A stretch of DNA of 7,727 nucleotides, taken from an uncultured Flavobacteriales bacterium. GTDB taxonomy: Bacteria > Bacteroidota > Bacteroidia > Flavobacteriales > Crocinitomicaceae. The notes under the pieces are model-generated. The model had not been told where the DNA came from and searched no databases. It saw nothing but the letters and a program-made list of their open reading frames with translations. How positions within the stretch are numbered: position 1 is the first letter of the stretch; the number at the start of each line of letters is the position of its first letter. Positions 5,482 to 7,727 of the stretch are shown here, piece by piece. Location: positions 1 through 7,727 of the forward strand of contig CAMPIU010000133.1 in the NCBI GenBank assembly GCA_946886545.1, in the 5' to 3' direction. Position numbers and translations under genes: made by a program.

Positions 5482-5509
5482 TGGAGAAGGCGGTTCTGGA
5501 GTCGAACCG
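5482..5509 (-). other. tRNA/tmRNA 3'-end-like fragment with T-arm-like hairpin
   Basis: On the minus strand this stretch reads GGTTCGACTCC, the universal T-loop string, and then ends in CCTTCTCCA, which looks like the acceptor strand and CCA of a tRNA or tmRNA. Bases 5491-5496 and 5504-5509 (CGGTTC/GAACCG) pair perfectly around a 7-nt loop, but this places the T-loop string in a shifted register. In the normal register only three of five T-stem pairs form. The rest of a tRNA would have to come from the hydrolase gene end and is not there. It is a fragment or a chance match, not a working RNA gene. Confidence 0.35.
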
Positions 5510-5529
5510 GTAACTAGCCATTTGCTTTT

Positions 5530-6834
5530 TTACCGGATAGTTCTCTTTATTACTTCTTTGATTCCACCTTTTGTTCTAATCATAGAACTATAGACACCAA
5601 ATTCGTCCGGAATAAATTCAAAGGTCCTATCGTTGTTGTCTGCCCTAAAGAATTTTGTTTCGGATTCAGGCAGGAGTTCCATTTCTATGCTGTTACAGTA
5701 AAGTTTTCCGTCGATTTTTAAGATTTCGATTTCCCCATACTCGCCCACATAGTTATCATATAACGTAGAATCTATTTTAGTTTGAGAATGTTTGTAGGGA
5801 AGTTCAAACTCTTTTTGAAAAGCAATTGCAGAAAGTCCGTATGCAATAATATAGGACTCAGATTGATTATTGGATAAGACCGTTACAAAAAGTTTGTCAT
5901 CAGTAAATCGATTAAAGGAAGACATAGTTCCAAAAAAGCCACCGTCATGGGCAATTAATTGATGTCCATGATTATAAAACGGATTAATAATAAATCCATA
6001 TCCCCAATTTTCATCGTTATGTGAAGTGAACATTCGTTTCTTCATCTCTTCGGATAAGATAGTTGTTCCGTACAAGGCATTGTCCCATAAAGCCAGATCT
6101 TCAACGGTAGAATAAACACCATCGTGGCCGATATTAATTTCCCAATTGATATAAGGATTGTGGACAAAACCTGTTTCAGTATGGCAATAAATTTGTGCTT
6201 TTTTCGAGACAATAGAATCATTATTACTGACACCAGTATTCTTCATTCCTGCCTTTTCAAAAATGTTTTTTTGTAAAAAAACGGTGTACGGTTCACCTGA
6301 AACTTTTGCAATAATCTTAGCTAATAAATAATAACCAATATTGCTATATGCGCTGTTAGTTCCTGGTGAAAATTCATAAGGTATTTTCCTTATTTCAGAA
6401 TAGGCCGAATCACTGCTAATAGTGCTCAATGCCAATTCTTTAAAGCCCATAGCAAGTCCTGAAGAATGAGATAATAACATGTGAATAGTAACACTATCGG
6501 CTTTTGGGTAATCCGGAAAAAATTTACTTAGCTGATCATTCAGTGACAATTTCCCTTTTTCTACTAATAAAAGAATAGCCGCAGCCGTAAATTGTTTTGT
6601 TACCGAAGCCAACTGAAACTTAGTGTCTACCGTGTTTTGAATATTCCACTCGTAATCTGCTAATCCGTAGGCTTTTTTTAATAAAACAGCACCGTTTTTT
6701 GTAACAAGGACTGTTCCACTAAAATTGTTAGCATCTACTTGTGCCTGCATGTATTTTGCAAGATTGGTTGACACGTTTTTTTGCCCAAAAATTAGAATTG
6801 GGAATAACATTATTACTAAGCTCAGCTTCATCAT
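5530..6834 (-). CDS. Exported serine hydrolase, beta-lactamase/PBP-like (class C fold)
   Basis: A 434-residue protein of the Beta-lactamase family (PF00144 type). A hydrophobic signal peptide covers about residues 1-17 (cleavage probably after IFG). The active-site triad is complete: Ser77-Val-Thr-Lys80, Tyr163-Ser-Asn165, and His296-Asp-Gly298 in place of KTG. The HDG form and the extra C-terminal domain (about 355-434, beta-rich, starting YVGEYG) are typical of the large group of esterase/peptidase-like members, so resistance to beta-lactams should not be assumed; the substrate is unknown. Either ATG at 6834 or 6831 could be used. It follows the AraC-type gene by 72 nt on the same strand and ends before a strong terminator. 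Base composition (32-35% G+C in sampled lines) is lower than that of the paa genes, hinting at separate origin. Confidence 0.92.
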   Translation of the reverse strand: MMKLSLVIMLFPILIFGQKNVSTNLAKYMQAQVDANNFSGTVLVTKNGAVLLKKAYGLADYEWNIQNTVDTKFQLASVTKQFTAAAILLLVEKGKLSLNDQLSKFFPDYPKADSVTIHMLLSHSSGLAMGFKELALSTISSDSAYSEIRKIPYEFSPGTNSAYSNIGYYLLAKIIAKVSGEPYTVFLQKNIFEKAGMKNTGVSNNDSIVSKKAQIYCHTETGFVHNPYINWEINIGHDGVYSTVEDLALWDNALYGTTILSEEMKKRMFTSHNDENWGYGFIINPFYNHGHQLIAHDGGFFGTMSSFNRFTDDKLFVTVLSNNQSESYIIAYGLSAIAFQKEFELPYKHSQTKIDSTLYDNYVGEYGEIEILKIDGKLYCNSIEMELLPESETKFFRADNNDRTFEFIPDEFGVYSSMIRTKGGIKEVIKRTIR

Positions 6835-6906
6835 TATTTAAATAATAGAATTAAGCTGCAATGTTATGATTTAATAGAACGATAGAATTGTATTTTTGTA
6901 AACCCA

Positions 6907-7725
6907 CTAAACAAAGATCCATTTTATCTGACCATTTTCGAGTAGTGCTATTTTAGAGAAAAACGCTTTTGGTGTAAAGCCGGTCAATTTCCTAAAATCC
7001 CTGATCATATGTGACTGGTCAAAATAATCGAGACTATACGATAAATTGATTTCATTTTCAAGATGGCTTTGAATAGCCTTACGGAATCTGATTATTTTTT
7101 TAAGTTGAGAAGGTGTTTTGCAAATATGTCTATCAAAATGTTTGTTTATTGTAGTTCGTGATCGACCAGTTTTATGAGATAAGTTTGTCAAAGACAGATC
7201 TAAGTTACTTGAATCCATCATTTCGGTAAGTACGCTCTCTAACAGCAGATCTTCAAATGGTCTCCATTTTGAAATCCAATAATCTTCCAGCTTCCTGATT
7301 CTTTCATCCGGGTTTTCTATTGAAAGAATGGACGCCATGGAGTCCTTATAATCATCGTGAGGATTAAAATCAGGAAAAGTCCCTTCAGAATAATATCTCA
7401 AATCATGATTTATAAATCCATTTATTCCAAGAGGTTTAAAGTAGGTAGTTATTTCATTGATCTTGCCTTCGTATTTCACCAGAACAGGTTCATTGAAATT
7501 ACTCACTAAATTGGTTTCAATCGCATTGGATTTGCAAGGTTTTATGGTTATTTGGTTTTCTGTCTCCAGGGTTTTGGTTTGCTCACTAATACTAACAATT
7601 GTATAAATACTTGGAAATGTAAAATATGTAGCGGGTTTTTCTTCAGAAGTTTGTTCGAGTATATAAAAGCACTCAATATGGTTTTTTACTAGCGGATTTG
7701 TGGGTTTATAGACTTTTATTGTCAT
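6907..7725 (-). CDS. AraC-family transcriptional regulator
   Basis: A 272-residue regulator. The C-terminal part (about 174-258) holds two helix-turn-helix units of the AraC type: NLSHKTGRSRTTINKHFDRH at 181-200 and the second around SYSLDYFDQSHMIRDFRKLT at 229-248, closing with the family tag GFTPKAFF. The N-terminal part (MTIKVYKPTNPLVKNHIECF, later YFKPLGINGF) resembles the sensor domain often seen in Bacteroidota AraC proteins (DUF6597 type, from memory). The start ATG is only 2 nt from the window edge; it fits the family N-terminus, but a longer start cannot be excluded. The hydrolase gene lies 72 nt downstream on the same strand, and the regulator may control it. G+C is low, like its neighbour. 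The ligand is unknown. Confidence 0.92.
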   Translation of the reverse strand: MTIKVYKPTNPLVKNHIECFYILEQTSEEKPATYFTFPSIYTIVSISEQTKTLETENQITIKPCKSNAIETNLVSNFNEPVLVKYEGKINEITTYFKPLGINGFINHDLRYYSEGTFPDFNPHDDYKDSMASILSIENPDERIRKLEDYWISKWRPFEDLLLESVLTEMMDSSNLDLSLTNLSHKTGRSRTTINKHFDRHICKTPSQLKKIIRFRKAIQSHLENEINLSYSLDYFDQSHMIRDFRKLTGFTPKAFFSKIALLENGQIKWIFV

Positions 7726-7727
7726 TC

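Noticed and set aside
5264..5521. Overlapping plus and minus frames of about 85 codons
   Set aside because: Both consist of hairpin arms, the terminator and the tRNA-like fragment; low-complexity structure explains the open frames.
6888..6898. TTG directly followed by TATTTTTG on the plus strand, resembling a promoter box
   Set aside because: The TTG is adjacent instead of about 19 nt away, and the downstream plus strand is antisense to the AraC gene with no gene of its own.
1..7727. CRISPR array, insertion sequence or transposase, complete tRNA or rRNA gene
   Set aside because: I found no regularly spaced direct repeats, no transposase-like protein and no full cloverleaf; only the T-arm-like fragment at 5482-5509 was seen.

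Overview
The window reads as a piece of a Bacteroidota chromosome, most likely Flavobacteriales or a relative. This rests on the protein families and their wording, on starts that lack clear Shine-Dalgarno sequences, on one TAnnTTTG-type promoter box, and on A+T-rich spacers. No genus can be fixed from the sequence alone.

Layout. (1) 1-1046, plus strand: rsgA, a circularly permuted ribosome-assembly GTPase whose start codon lies left of the window. It meets the next block tail to tail across a 16-bp hairpin that can end transcription from both sides. (2) 4428-1206, minus strand: a tight cluster paaA-paaB-paaC-paaD followed by two small multi-pass membrane proteins. The Paa proteins are the catalytic, bridging and structural subunits and the maturation factor of phenylacetyl-CoA 1,2-epoxidase, the ring-activating step of aerobic phenylacetate degradation. 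The reductase gene paaE is not in the cluster. (3) 4429-5529: about 1.1 kb that is mostly non-coding. It holds a 13-bp dyad in the paaA leader, two of three copies of a dispersed repeat, an inverted pair of CTTTGC/GCAAAG-type repeats, a 53-codon Lys-rich gene on the minus strand starting at GTG, a long pyrimidine/purine hairpin, a strong intrinsic terminator and a fragment resembling a tRNA or tmRNA 3' end. (4) 7725-5530, minus strand: an AraC-type regulator followed by an exported serine beta-lactamase-fold hydrolase. In hand-counted 60-base lines this block is about 32-35% G+C, against 43-48% in the paa genes.

How the parts may work together. The paa genes form one translationally packed unit (13- and 14-nt gaps, then a 7-nt overlap). 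The membrane pair follows after 36 nt and its two genes share one base in a TAATG junction, so all six may be one transcript. The AraC gene is 72 nt upstream of the hydrolase and is its obvious candidate regulator. I see no clearly new defence or mobile system. The least explained items are the dispersed repeat, the membrane pair attached to paa, the 53-aa protein and the tRNA-like fragment at the compositional boundary.
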